From positions 7,027,633 through 7,091,632 of the forward strand of contig NZ_CP061800.1 in NCBI RefSeq assembly GCF_017377395.1: a stretch of DNA of 64,000 nt, read 5' to 3'. The position numbers and the translations under genes were made by a program. The stretch comes from Desulfonema magnum (GTDB lineage Bacteria; Desulfobacterota; Desulfobacteria; Desulfobacterales; 4be13). The notes beneath the pieces were generated by a model, which saw only the letters and a list, made by a program, of their open reading frames with translations, had not been told where the DNA came from and made no database searches. This document shows positions 7,111 to 15,715 of this stretch, in pieces (within the stretch, counting starts at the first letter, position 1; every line of letters begins with the position of its first letter).

Positions 7111-8781
7111 ATGGAACAAGTCCGATTACTTATAGCAATAGCGCTTTCTTTTCTGGTGTTTCTTCTGTGGGAGGTTTTTGCCCCTAAGCAGCCTGTTCAG
7201 AAACCGGAAAAAGAAAAAACGCAGCAGTCCGAACAATTAGCAAAACAAGAACCATATATAAAAGAGGCCGAACCTGTAACTGATATGATCGGCCCGCCCG
7301 AAGCTCAGGATGCTTTCACGCCTTATACAGAGCCTGTCAGAGAAGCCAGAGTCATCACTGTGACATCCCCTTTTTATTCAGTGAAAATTTCGGAAAAAGG
7401 GGCGGTGTTTAAAAGTTTTGTGCTGAAAGATTACAAGGAAAAGGTGGATAAGGATTCCCCTTTCAAAGAAATGATACCGGAATCGCTTCAGCCCGGGAAC
7501 ATCCTTACCAAATTTGCCGGGAACAGCCTTCCCGGACTGGAAACTGCGGTCTTTTCAGCCGACAGCGAAGCCGAGTCAGTAAGCGTTGAGACTCGGAATA
7601 AAATAATTTCTTTTTCATGGGAATCTCCTCAGGGAATTGTATTTGAAAAAAGTTTTCACTTTTCTCCATCTACTTATATCATCGGACTTGCTGTGACCAT
7701 AAAAAACGGTTCTGAGCAGACAATCCATGACAACCTGACCGTGTCGCTCTTAAATCCTGTCCCCCAGAACAAGCAAATGTATGGTTTTGAGGGACCCAGC
7801 GCACTGATCCGTAACAGCCTGGAACAGATAAAAATTGATGATATCGAGGAAAAAAACAAATATGACGGAGAATTGAAATGGATTGCTCTTGAAAACCGTT
7901 ATTTTATGTCCGCGGTCATTCCTGTGAAACCTGCGGAATCCAGTATGCATCTTTTCGTGAAAGATAAGATATTGGAAAGCCGCTATATGAACCCGGTCAG
8001 TGATATCCGGCCCGGAACGCAGCAGCGTTTTGAATTTGACCTTTTCTTAGGGCCTAAGAGTTTGAAAATACTAAATGAGATCAATAATGGTCTGGAAAAG
8101 GCGATCAATTTTGGCTGGTTTGATTTTATTGCCAAGCCATGCCTCTGGTTAATGAATTTCCTGCACAGTTTTATCCCCAACTACGGTTTGGCGATTATTA
8201 TCTTAACGATACTTCTCAAATTGATTCTGTGGCCTCTCGGAAACATAAGCTACAAATCCATGAACGAGATGAAAAAACTTCAGCCGCTCATGGCTGACAT
8301 CAGGGAAAAATATAAGGGCGATAAGAAAAGAATGAACCAGGAGCTGATGGGATTGTATCAGACATATAAGATCAATCCTATGAGCGGATGCCTTCCCATG
8401 GTTGCCCAGATACCTGTATTTTTTGCGCTTTACAGAATGCTGTATGAGGCCATAGAACTCAGGCATGCTCCGTTTATGGGGTGGATTAATGACCTGTCCG
8501 CGCCGGATCGTCTTTTTAATTTCAGTTTTTCCATCCCTTTTATGGATCCGCCATATGGCATTCCTGTACTCACGATTATTATGGGAGCCACCATGCTGCT
8601 GCAGCAGAAGATGTCGCCGCCCCCGGGTGACCCTGCACAGGCCAAGATGATGATGTTCATGCCGATTGTATTTACATTTATTTTTATAAATTTTTCATCC
8701 GGACTCGTTTTATACTGGCTTGTAAACAACATCCTGTCTATCTCACAACAGTACTATGTTTCGAAAAAAAAAGCGCAATAA
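7111..8781 (+). CDS. yidC: Membrane protein insertase YidC
   Basis: The 556-residue protein has the Gram-negative YidC layout. The N-terminal membrane anchor begins MEQVRLLIAIALSFLVFLLW. A variable charged linker follows, then the periplasmic beta-supersandwich domain (about residues 85-330). The conserved insertase core starts at about residue 345 (NFLHSFIPNYGLAIIILTIL) with a cytoplasmic hairpin MKKLQPLMADIREKYKGDKK and the later segments GCLPMVAQIPVFFALYRML and LVNNILSISQQYY. It inserts and folds inner-membrane proteins alone or with SecYEG. I chose the ATG at 7111, which has AGGAGAGAG upstream; a TTG-type extension from 7063 runs through the duplicated leader and is unlikely. Confidence 0.98.
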   Translation: MEQVRLLIAIALSFLVFLLWEVFAPKQPVQKPEKEKTQQSEQLAKQEPYIKEAEPVTDMIGPPEAQDAFTPYTEPVREARVITVTSPFYSVKISEKGAVFKSFVLKDYKEKVDKDSPFKEMIPESLQPGNILTKFAGNSLPGLETAVFSADSEAESVSVETRNKIISFSWESPQGIVFEKSFHFSPSTYIIGLAVTIKNGSEQTIHDNLTVSLLNPVPQNKQMYGFEGPSALIRNSLEQIKIDDIEEKNKYDGELKWIALENRYFMSAVIPVKPAESSMHLFVKDKILESRYMNPVSDIRPGTQQRFEFDLFLGPKSLKILNEINNGLEKAINFGWFDFIAKPCLWLMNFLHSFIPNYGLAIIILTILLKLILWPLGNISYKSMNEMKKLQPLMADIREKYKGDKKRMNQELMGLYQTYKINPMSGCLPMVAQIPVFFALYRMLYEAIELRHAPFMGWINDLSAPDRLFNFSFSIPFMDPPYGIPVLTIIMGATMLLQQKMSPPPGDPAQAKMMMFMPIVFTFIFINFSSGLVLYWLVNNILSISQQYYVSKKKAQ

Positions 8782-8872
8782 GCGAAAAGTGAGAAATGAA
8801 AACCAGGAAGAGCCGAAGGGATTTTTCACTTTTCACTTTTCACTTTTCACTTTTCACTTCTCAATTCTCAAT
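8782..8872. repeat. 7-bp repeat (CACTTTT) array between yidC and jag
   Basis: Four to five CACTTTT units followed by two CAATTCT units (about 8827-8873) face a short complementary stretch GAAAAGTGAGAAATGAAAA (about 8784-8802) across 24 bp, so the transcript could fold into a hairpin. Confidence 0.85.
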
Positions 8873-8886
8873 TGACGGAGGTTATA

Positions 8887-9735
8887 ATGTCGCCTTATCC
8901 AGAATTTGAAGGCAAGACAATTGAAAAGGCACTCATAAACGCCTGTGAAACCCTGAACGTCTCCAGAGACAAACTTAAATATGATGTTCTTTCTTACGGT
9001 TCCAGCGGTATTTTCGGGCTGGTGGGTGTCAAAAAGGCACGAATTCGAATTACCTCACCCAAACCAAGAGCGACGGAGATTATTCCTGAAACGACGAATA
9101 GCGAAGAAAAATTTTCTCCCGTCGTCAACAAAAAGGGCGATGCCGGCAAATCGCCTGTAACACACCTGAAAAAAGAAGAATCAGAGGAGATGCAAAAAGC
9201 ACCGGAGGACAGCCAGGAACCTCAGATTTTTCCTGAAAATCCTCTGGAACTTGGCCGGAGTGCATTGCAACGCATTATTGATTTTATCACAACAGACGCG
9301 AAAATATCGGTGAAAGAAACGCCGGAGCGAATTTTTTTCAATGTCGAGGGCGGCAACACTGCGGTTCTCATCGGCAAACGCGGACAGACCCTTGAAGCCA
9401 TCCAATATTTAGTTGAAAAAATTATCAACAAACATAATGCTCACAGAATCCGCATACAGGTTGACATTGAAGGATATCTGGATAATCGGAAAGCCAAGCT
9501 GGAGGGGCTTGCCGCGCGTCTTTCGGAAAAAGCCAAGCGTATCGGCAAACCCGTGACAATCGGCCAGTTAAACGCACATGACAGAAGGATTGTCCACATT
9601 GCTTTGAAAGATGATAATGAAGTCAGAACCCAGAGCATGGGGGACGGGTTTTACAGAAAGCTTGTGATATTTCCCCAGAGAAGATTTCACCGAAGGAAGG
9701 AGAATCTGGGTAACAATACAGGACGTCAGAAGTAG
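8887..9735 (+). CDS. jag: Jag/KhpB RNA-binding protein (SpoIIIJ-associated)
   Basis: The 282-residue protein has three parts. The N-terminal Jag_N domain covers about residues 1-55 (EGKTIEKALINACETLNVSR, then a YGSSGIFGLVGVKKARI tail). A charged linker follows (about 60-130). The C-terminal KH domain (GKRGQTLEAIQYLVEKIIN) is followed by an R3H domain (LNAHDRRIVHIALKDDNEVR). It binds RNA and in other bacteria works with KhpA and the cell-elongation machinery; genomically it accompanies yidC. GGAGG ends six bases before the ATG at 8887. An in-frame TTG at 8872 lies upstream of that site and is not preferred. Confidence 0.96.
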   Translation: MSPYPEFEGKTIEKALINACETLNVSRDKLKYDVLSYGSSGIFGLVGVKKARIRITSPKPRATEIIPETTNSEEKFSPVVNKKGDAGKSPVTHLKKEESEEMQKAPEDSQEPQIFPENPLELGRSALQRIIDFITTDAKISVKETPERIFFNVEGGNTAVLIGKRGQTLEAIQYLVEKIINKHNAHRIRIQVDIEGYLDNRKAKLEGLAARLSEKAKRIGKPVTIGQLNAHDRRIVHIALKDDNEVRTQSMGDGFYRKLVIFPQRRFHRRKENLGNNTGRQK

Positions 9736-9744
9736 GAACTCAGC

Positions 9745-9910
9745 ATTGGTCATTGGTCATTGGTCATTGGTCACATCCGGCCTTTGCCAACAACCAATGA
9801 CAAATGACAAATAACAAATAACAAATGACAAATGACAAATGACAAATGACAAATGACAAATAACAAATGACAAATGACAAATGACAAATGACAAATAACC
9901 AATGACAAAT
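9745..9910. repeat. 7-bp repeat arrays (CATTGGT and CAAATGA) covering the mnmE start
   Basis: About four CATTGGT units (9745-9772) are followed by the complementary CAATGAC and then about 16 units of CAAATGA or CAAATAA up to 9910. The last unit contains the mnmE ATG. The short first array can pair with the beginning of the second. Confidence 0.93.
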
Positions 9911-11329
9911 TCTGCTACTATCGCGGCCATCGCAACGCCGGCAGGTAGCGGAGGTATCGGTATCATTAAAATTTCCGGGAAAGATGCCCTGACCATTGCC
10001 GCATCTGTTTTCCGAAAATCATGCGGCCGAACCCCGAACTCCGAACCCCGAACCCCGAATGTTTTTGAATCTCATCGTCTTTATCACGGGTATGTTGTGA
10101 ATCCTGAAAATGGCCGGGTTTTGGATGAAATCCTTCTTGCTGTTATGGTCGCGCCGTATTCTTATACCCGGGAAGATGTTGTGGAAATTCATGCGCACTC
10201 CGGGCCTGCCGTATTAACTGCTATTCTGAATTTGGTGTTAAAACATGGTGCCAGACTTGCTGATCCGGGCGAATTTACAAAACGAGCCTACCTCAGCGGC
10301 CGTATTGATCTCACACAGGCTGAGGCTGTTATTGATATCATTAACGCAAAAACAGAAAAATCGCTTGACATCGCTACTGCCCAGATCAGGGGCAATATAA
10401 AGGCACACATTGAATCTGTAAGAGATTCACTGTTTCACATTTTGGCTGAAACAGAGGCGGCCATAGATTTTCCAGAAGATGTTGAAGAAACAATTGACAC
10501 AGATTCGGCAGTTGAAGTCATTCAAAATCAGGTTGTTGACAAATTAAACAAACTGATTAAACAATATGAAAATGCGCATTTTTTAAGAGACGGTTTGAAG
10601 GTGCTTATCGCGGGCAGACCCAATGTGGGGAAATCCAGCCTCATGAATTGTCTGCTTCGGAAGGACCGTGCCATTGTCACCCCCATCCCCGGAACCACAA
10701 GGGATTTCATTGAGGAAACATTGAATATCCGGGGCATCCCGGTGACAATCACCGACACCGCCGGGCTGCATGAGACAGATGATCCTGTTGAAATTCTGGG
10801 GATAAAAAAAGCTTATGAGTATATTGAAGATGCTGATCTGATTCTTTTTATGACTGACCTGAGCCAGCCGCTGACACCTGATGATCATGAGATATATGAA
10901 AAAATCAGTCATAAAAATTTTATACTTGTTGCAAATAAGGCCGACCTTGTTGAAGAGAAATTTGAGCCTGACATTCCTGATGCCTGGAAGCTTCCCATAT
11001 CACCGGAACTTCGCAAGCCTGAGATAATCAAAACTTCGGTACGTTATGACCGAGGTGTTGATGCGCTCAGGGATCTGATTGCAGCAGTTTCCATGGGCGG
11101 ATATGATGACAAAAATACCATCATCCCCAATCTGAGGCACAAACTCGCTCTTGAACGGGGGCTTCAGGCCGCATCTTCAGCAGCATCAGGAATTCAGAAC
11201 GGAACACCTTTTGAACTGATCAGCATGGATATTCAGGAATCTCTTGATTCACTCGGTGAAATCCTGGGAATTACCATCAGGGAAGATATTCTGGATCAGA
11301 TTTTCAGCAGGTTTTGTATTGGAAAATGA
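9902..11329 (+). CDS. mnmE: tRNA modification GTPase MnmE
   Basis: The 475-residue protein has the MnmE_N domain (TIAAIATPAGSGGIGIIKIS), a helical domain, and an inserted G domain. Visible motifs are P-loop GRPNVGKSSLMN at about residue 237, TTRDF, DTAGLHE at about 285 and NKAD at about 345. The invariant C-terminal FCIGK cysteine is present. With MnmG it makes the cmnm5 modification of U34 in tRNAs; no mnmG is in view. The start ATG is part of the CAAATGA array and no ribosome binding site is visible. Residues 42-53 (a TPNSEPRTPN-rich stretch) are encoded by a CCGAACC-type 7-bp repeat, filling a surface region between conserved segments. Confidence 0.97.
   Translation: MTNSATIAAIATPAGSGGIGIIKISGKDALTIAASVFRKSCGRTPNSEPRTPNVFESHRLYHGYVVNPENGRVLDEILLAVMVAPYSYTREDVVEIHAHSGPAVLTAILNLVLKHGARLADPGEFTKRAYLSGRIDLTQAEAVIDIINAKTEKSLDIATAQIRGNIKAHIESVRDSLFHILAETEAAIDFPEDVEETIDTDSAVEVIQNQVVDKLNKLIKQYENAHFLRDGLKVLIAGRPNVGKSSLMNCLLRKDRAIVTPIPGTTRDFIEETLNIRGIPVTITDTAGLHETDDPVEILGIKKAYEYIEDADLILFMTDLSQPLTPDDHEIYEKISHKNFILVANKADLVEEKFEPDIPDAWKLPISPELRKPEIIKTSVRYDRGVDALRDLIAAVSMGGYDDKNTIIPNLRHKLALERGLQAASSAASGIQNGTPFELISMDIQESLDSLGEILGITIREDILDQIFSRFCIGK
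10026..10063 (+). repeat. In-frame CCGAACC 7-bp repeat inside mnmE
   Basis: About five units of CCGAACC, one with CTCCGAAC, encode the TPNSEPRTPN stretch of MnmE. The repeat must keep the frame as 3 x 7 bp multiples or with compensating changes. Confidence 0.85.
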
Positions 11330-11403
11330 AATGGACCCCGGGGTCTGGAAGCAAATTGCAAATTATAAACCACTAATCACTAATTATAATAGGAACCAAG
11401 TTT

Positions 11404-12081
11404 ATGAATATAGATTTTACACCTTTTTTCAAGAAATACGAGGAACTTTTAGGAACAGTCGAGGGAGTGTTCGAGCGCGTAAAATCAGAATATCCGGAAT
11501 GTGTTAAATGCGAAGTCGGGTGTTCTGATTGCTGCCACGCGTTATTTGATCTCACCCTGATAGAGGTGCTGTATATCAATCATCATTTCAATAAAAAATT
11601 TGAAGGAAAGGAGAAAGCCGCGCTTATTGAAAAAGCGAACCGTGCAGATCGGAACACATATAAAATTAAAAGAAAAGCCTATAAAGATTTTGAATCCGGA
11701 AAATCTGAGGATGAAATATTGGTGGAAATGGCAGAGGAACGCGTAAGGTGTCCTTTGCTGAATGACCGGGATATGTGTGATCTTTACGAGTGGCGCCCGA
11801 TCACATGCAGGTTTTACGGAATCCCCACATCCATAGGCGGAACCGGTCATACCTGCGGGAAGTCAGGTTTTGTCAAAGGCGAACAATATCCCACGGTTCA
11901 TCTGGATATCATCCAGAATAAACTTTATGAAATATCTGACGAGCTTGTAAAAGCAATTGAATCCAAGTACACAAAAATGGCGGATATGCTCGTGCCGCTT
12001 TCCATGGCCATACTTACGGACTATGATGAGGAATATCTCGGAATAGGTTCTGATGAAGATAAGGAGAAAAAGAATGAGTGA
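11404..12081 (+). CDS. YkgJ-family cysteine-cluster protein
   Basis: The 225-residue protein has the zinc- or iron-chelating CxxCxxxCxxCC pattern: C33, C36, C40, C43 and C44 in PECVKCEVGCSDCCHA. Later conserved cysteines occur in RCPLLNDRDMCDLYEWRP, ITCRFYG and HTCGKSGF, as in the YkgJ/UPF0153 family (putative metal-binding oxidoreductase-like proteins of unknown reaction). The central part is helical and charged. It starts a three-gene run: the next gene overlaps its end by eight bases and the third overlaps the second by four. That suggests a joint function, but none is established. The leader before the ATG is AATAGGAACCAAGTTT. Confidence 0.88.
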   Translation: MNIDFTPFFKKYEELLGTVEGVFERVKSEYPECVKCEVGCSDCCHALFDLTLIEVLYINHHFNKKFEGKEKAALIEKANRADRNTYKIKRKAYKDFESGKSEDEILVEMAEERVRCPLLNDRDMCDLYEWRPITCRFYGIPTSIGGTGHTCGKSGFVKGEQYPTVHLDIIQNKLYEISDELVKAIESKYTKMADMLVPLSMAILTDYDEEYLGIGSDEDKEKKNE

Positions 12082-12424
12082 ATTCTCACCTGCCGAAGCC
12101 GAAGCAAGAAAAAAAGCAGTGTTTGACAGTATGTCTCCGAGGCGTCAGAAACATATCCTGAAAAAAGGGTATGAAGAATGGGATCCTTTTCAGGAGCCGC
12201 AGGATCCCATAGATATCAGAAAAGATAAGACAAAGCGGACAACCCAGACGCTCGTAAGAGAATTTTTGCAAACTCGGAAACTCGAAGAATACAGCAATGA
12301 ATATGGAAGAGGCGCGTTTGAAATCTGTCTCGGGATAATCAACAATGATGAGCGATTCAAAGGTATGTATGAGTTTTCATGCTGGTATTATGATCTTTTA
12401 AAAAAGGAAGGACATGAATCATGA
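12074..12424 (+). CDS. Hypothetical protein of the YkgJ operon (116 residues)
   Basis: I place the start at ATG 12074, where AAGGAG lies eight bases upstream inside the end of the previous gene. The upstream ATG at 12053 would sit before this site. The product begins MSEFSPAEAEARKKAVFDSM and contains the block RRQKHILKKGYEEWDPFQEP, then a helical second half with GAFEICLGIINNDERFKGMY. It has no membrane segment or signal. I do not recognise a named domain. Overlaps at both ends show tight translational coupling within the YkgJ operon, so a partner role is the best inference. Confidence 0.82.
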   Translation: MSEFSPAEAEARKKAVFDSMSPRRQKHILKKGYEEWDPFQEPQDPIDIRKDKTKRTTQTLVREFLQTRKLEEYSNEYGRGAFEICLGIINNDERFKGMYEFSCWYYDLLKKEGHES

Positions 12425-12906
12425 AACAAAAATACACCCTTGTGAAAGATGATGAGAAAAAAATACTGATTATCAAAGAATTTGCAGAACTGGACAAAGA
12501 AATATTATCATTTCTCTGTGAGGAAAAATTTGAAGAGGATACCATCAGAACTGCAATTTCAAAAGGTAAGCCATCTCTTATTGCTACATTAAGGACTCAT
12601 AACATGTATCCGCCCGCTTTATACTCAAATAAAATAGCGGATTTGGTTATAGCGATGTATAATGGTTTTGATGACCGGTCCGCGGATAATCTGCCCACGG
12701 AACTTTTTTTTGATGATCTTGATTTTCTGACAAAAGAGCATGATGAACCGGATATTGCAGAAGAAATTGAAGAAGAACCAGATGATATAGATGAGCTGCT
12801 TGAAGATGAGATTGAAGATGATTTTGATGATAAAGATCCCATAAACAACATTAATGCTATTAAGATCGCAGATGATGAAAGTCTTGATGTTGATGAAGAT
12901 GCTTAA
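12421..12906 (+). CDS. Hypothetical acidic-tailed protein of the YkgJ operon
   Basis: The 161-residue protein starts MKQKYTLVKDDEKKILIIKE and has a folded N-terminal part to about residue 100. That part contains IRTAISKGKPSLIATLRTHN and a YSNKIADLVIAMYNG helix. The last 60 residues are an almost purely acidic tail (runs of EEEPDDIDELLEDEIEDD type). The ATG overlaps the previous stop (ATGA). No signal peptide or named domain is seen. Acidic tails of this type often mimic nucleic acid or bind basic proteins, but nothing here proves that. Confidence 0.82.
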   Translation: MKQKYTLVKDDEKKILIIKEFAELDKEILSFLCEEKFEEDTIRTAISKGKPSLIATLRTHNMYPPALYSNKIADLVIAMYNGFDDRSADNLPTELFFDDLDFLTKEHDEPDIAEEIEEEPDDIDELLEDEIEDDFDDKDPINNINAIKIADDESLDVDEDA

Positions 12907-12911
12907 AAAAA

Positions 12912-12950
12912 GGTATCAGGTGTCAGGTGCTAAATGTTAAGTGTCAGATA
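12912..12950. repeat. Short 7-bp GTGTCAG/GTGTTAA array
   Basis: About five degenerate units lie between the YkgJ operon and the outer-membrane factor gene. The unit is the one used at 2385 and 17436. A GTG in it is a possible start of the next gene. Confidence 0.75.
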
Positions 12951-12959
12951 TCCGAACTA

Positions 12960-14348
12960 TTGAAGATTTTTTCCCAATGTATATGTATGACAGCCGCTGC
13001 ATTTTTATTGTTTTCCTGTCAGATACATCAGCCGAGGAATGTGTCTCTGTCTGTTGTGCCTGAAAGATTTTCCAGAACAGGTACTGCCCAGAATAAATGC
13101 TGGTGGGAAAGTTTTCAGGACACTCAGTTAAACAGATTTGCTGAACGGGTTTTGTCTGATAATCCGAATCTGAAACAGGCGTGGGCCAGGCTGGAGCAGG
13201 CCAGGGCGATGGCAGATCAGGCTGGCGCATCCCGGTGGCCTCATCTGACTGTTGACGCCCGTTCAGGGCGGAGCCGGACAAATATTCCGGTAATGCCCCC
13301 GGCATCAGGAACCACAGCGTCCTACAATAATCAGTTTTCCGCGAGCGCCGCTGTCTCCTATGAAGTTGACCTGTGGGGCAGTATCGCGTCACTGAACAAG
13401 GCCGCGGAACTGGATGTGAAAGCCTCCCAACGTGATTTGGAAACCATGGCCATAAGCCTGACAGCCGAGATTGCGGAGACGTGGTTTTCCATCATCGAGA
13501 AAAGAGCGTTGCTTGATCTGGCTCATGAGCAGTTGAAAGTTAATGAGACCTATCTGAAACTGATTCAGTTTCGATTCGGACAGGGGCAGGCATCTGCTCT
13601 GGATGTTTACCAGCAGCGTCAGCAGGCGGCCGGAACCCGCGCAAAAATTCCTCCCATTGAATCAGGTCTCCGTGTATTTTTGCATCAACTGAGTGTTCTT
13701 TTGGGAGACCCTCCGCAAGCGGAGATCACGGAACCTCACGGAAATCTTCCGGATTTACCTGAGCTTCCGATGACGGGCCTTCCGTCAGCGCTTTTGAAAT
13801 CACGCCCGGATATACAGGCGGTACATTTCAGAGTTGCCGCGGCCGACCACAGAGTCAGTGCGGCCATTGCTGATCGTTTTCCCTCCCTTGGCCTCACCGC
13901 GTCTGGCGGATTCCGTGCCACCGAACTTGCCGAACTTTTTGAAAACTTAATATGGGATATCCTCGGCAATCTGTCAGGGACGCTCTGGGACGGCGGACGC
14001 AAATCTGCCGAAGTGCGAAGAAAGCGGGCTATGCTGGAGGAACTCTCCGCCAAATATGTTCAGACAGTCCTCGGCGCGTTCCAAGAAGTGGAAGATGCTC
14101 TGGTTCGTGAGGAACAGCAGCAAATTTATCTTAGCAAACTGAACGAACAGATCCGTTACGCCAAAATGTCGCTGAAAGAATCCCGCCATCGTTATCTTAA
14201 CGGACTGGATGATTATTTACGGGTTCTTACCGCACTGGAGTCGCTGCAAAATCTTGAACAAAGGCTGATATCCGCAAAAAAACAGCTCCTCTCCCATCGG
14301 ATTCAGCTATACAGAGCAATTGGGGGAATTGATGTAATTGAGAATTGA
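12960..14348 (+). CDS. Efflux outer-membrane lipoprotein (TolC/NodT-type OMF)
   Basis: The protein contains two outer-membrane-efflux (OEP) repeats typical of RND-pump outer-membrane factors. Visible conserved segments are WWESFQDTQLNRFAERVL, NPNLKQAWARLEQARA, SYEVDLWG and LLKSRPDIQAVHFRVAAADH. The lipobox AFLLFSC implies a lipoprotein anchor. Starting at TTG 12960 gives a normal 19-residue signal peptide before the cysteine. GTG 12927 and ATG 12987 are in-frame alternatives, and none has a good ribosome binding site. The protein forms the trimeric exit duct with the fusion protein at 14513. The last codons, GTA ATT GAG AAT TGA, are a copy of the repeat that follows. Confidence 0.93.
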   Translation: MKIFSQCICMTAAAFLLFSCQIHQPRNVSLSVVPERFSRTGTAQNKCWWESFQDTQLNRFAERVLSDNPNLKQAWARLEQARAMADQAGASRWPHLTVDARSGRSRTNIPVMPPASGTTASYNNQFSASAAVSYEVDLWGSIASLNKAAELDVKASQRDLETMAISLTAEIAETWFSIIEKRALLDLAHEQLKVNETYLKLIQFRFGQGQASALDVYQQRQQAAGTRAKIPPIESGLRVFLHQLSVLLGDPPQAEITEPHGNLPDLPELPMTGLPSALLKSRPDIQAVHFRVAAADHRVSAAIADRFPSLGLTASGGFRATELAELFENLIWDILGNLSGTLWDGGRKSAEVRRKRAMLEELSAKYVQTVLGAFQEVEDALVREEQQQIYLSKLNEQIRYAKMSLKESRHRYLNGLDDYLRVLTALESLQNLEQRLISAKKQLLSHRIQLYRAIGGIDVIEN

Positions 14349-14373
14349 TGTAATTGAGAATTCTTTGTCTGAT

Positions 14374-14466
14374 ACTCGATGTTCAAGTTTTTTGACCCGG
14401 TTCGACTGAAAAGCCTGTCATTCCTGCTTTCGCAGGAATGACAGAAAAAAATTTGATTATCGAGTG
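14374..14466. mobile_element. CTCGATNATCAAG palindromic element, copy 2
   Basis: Terminal repeats ACTCGATGTTCAAGTTTTTT and AAAAAATTTGATTATCGAGT enclose GACCCGGTTCGAC and the hairpin TGTCATTCCTGC...GCAGGAATGACA. It lies inside the OMF-MFP operon. Confidence 0.85.
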
Positions 14467-14507
14467 ATATCAATTTTCAATTCTCAATTTTCAATTCTCA
14501 ATTTTTA
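14466..14507. repeat. 7-bp CAATTTT/CAATTCT array before the fusion protein gene
   Basis: About five CAATTTT or CAATTCT units end six bases before the ATG of the periplasmic adaptor gene, leaving no normal ribosome binding site except AAGG within TTTTTAAGGCT. Confidence 0.85.
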
Positions 14508-14512
14508 AGGCT

Positions 14513-15715
14513 ATGAGAACATTTTTTAAATTTATACTGATTTTGCTTATTCTGGCTGCCGGAGGCTTTATTGCCAAGACATTGATAGCAACTAAGCCGT
14601 CTGCCAAACGAAAACCCGTGTCCATTGGCGCTCCGCTTGCGGATGTTATTACTGTGCAGCCCGGGGCGGAACAGGTAAAAATCATTGCTATGGGTACGGT
14701 AGTTCCGGCGAAAGAGGTGGTGATTCAGCCACAGGTTTCGGGTCATATTGTTGAAATAAGCCCTGAACTCATGCCCGGAGGGCTGTTCAAAGCCGGGGAT
14801 GTCCTGATGCGTATTGATGATCGGGATTATAAGATTGCGGCAGATCAGCGAAACGCGGAAGTTGCCCGGGCAATGATGGAACTTAAATTGGAACAGGGCA
14901 AACAGGCGACTGCCAAACGGGAATGGGAGCTTCTGGGCTCGGAAATTGCCACGACGAAATCAGGGCGTGATCTGGTCTTGCGAAAACCGCATCTGAAAAA
15001 AGCCGTGGCCTCGCTGGCATCTGCCCGGAGCAGTCTGAAAAAAGCCAAATTGGATGTGGAGCGCACAAAAATCAGAGCGTCTTTCAATGCGTTTGTAAAA
15101 GAGAAATTTGTGGATATAGGGCAGCCCGCGGGTCCCGGGACTAAGCTTGTCACCCTCGTGGGAACAGATGAATTTTGGCTTCAGATTTCGGTTCCGGTCC
15201 GTCGTCTGTCCTGGATTTCAGTCCCGGGAGTCAATGCCACAGAGGGATCTTTTGTTACTGTTATACAGGAAAATAACGCGGCCGGCTCTCAGATTGTGCG
15301 ACAGGGGAAGGTGGTGCGTCTGTTAGGAGACCTTGATCCTGTAGGACGTATGGCCCGGATTCTTGTGGCTGTTGAGGATCCGTTTGATCTGAACACAGAA
15401 AAAGTAATAAAAAATATACCACTGTTACTCGGGGCCTATGTGAAAGTGGAAATTCAGGGACCGGAATTGGAAAATGTGTTTGTGATTCCCCGGAAAGCAC
15501 TCAGAGAAGGAGAGCAGGTCTGGCTCATGACCCATGAGAAAAAACTAAGTATCAGAAAAGTGGATGTGGTATGGCGAAGAAAAGACGATCTTCTGGTGCG
15601 AGGACTGAATTCCGGCGAACACATCATCACCAGCCGAATCTCCGCACCAGTTGAAGGAATGGAACTGAGAGTTTCAGGGCCGGACTTGCAGGAAGCGGAC
15701 ACGAACGAAATATGA
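14513..15715 (+). CDS. RND efflux periplasmic adaptor (membrane-fusion protein)
   Basis: The 400-residue protein has an N-terminal membrane anchor (FFKFILILLILAAGGFIAKT). A barrel-sandwich (biotinyl-lipoyl-like) domain follows with VVIQPQVSGHIVEISPELMP and GGLFKAGDVLMRIDDRDY, then an alpha-hairpin with repeated ASARSSLKKAKLDVERTKIR. The beta-barrel (FVKEKFVDIGQPAGPGTKLV) and a membrane-proximal domain complete it. It is an HlyD/AcrA-type adaptor linking an inner-membrane RND pump to the outer-membrane factor upstream. Its stop overlaps an ATG (ATGA at 15712-15715), as expected for a coupled pump gene, but only a short broken stretch of pump-like sequence follows. Confidence 0.95.
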   Translation: MRTFFKFILILLILAAGGFIAKTLIATKPSAKRKPVSIGAPLADVITVQPGAEQVKIIAMGTVVPAKEVVIQPQVSGHIVEISPELMPGGLFKAGDVLMRIDDRDYKIAADQRNAEVARAMMELKLEQGKQATAKREWELLGSEIATTKSGRDLVLRKPHLKKAVASLASARSSLKKAKLDVERTKIRASFNAFVKEKFVDIGQPAGPGTKLVTLVGTDEFWLQISVPVRRLSWISVPGVNATEGSFVTVIQENNAAGSQIVRQGKVVRLLGDLDPVGRMARILVAVEDPFDLNTEKVIKNIPLLLGAYVKVEIQGPELENVFVIPRKALREGEQVWLMTHEKKLSIRKVDVVWRRKDDLLVRGLNSGEHIITSRISAPVEGMELRVSGPDLQEADTNEI

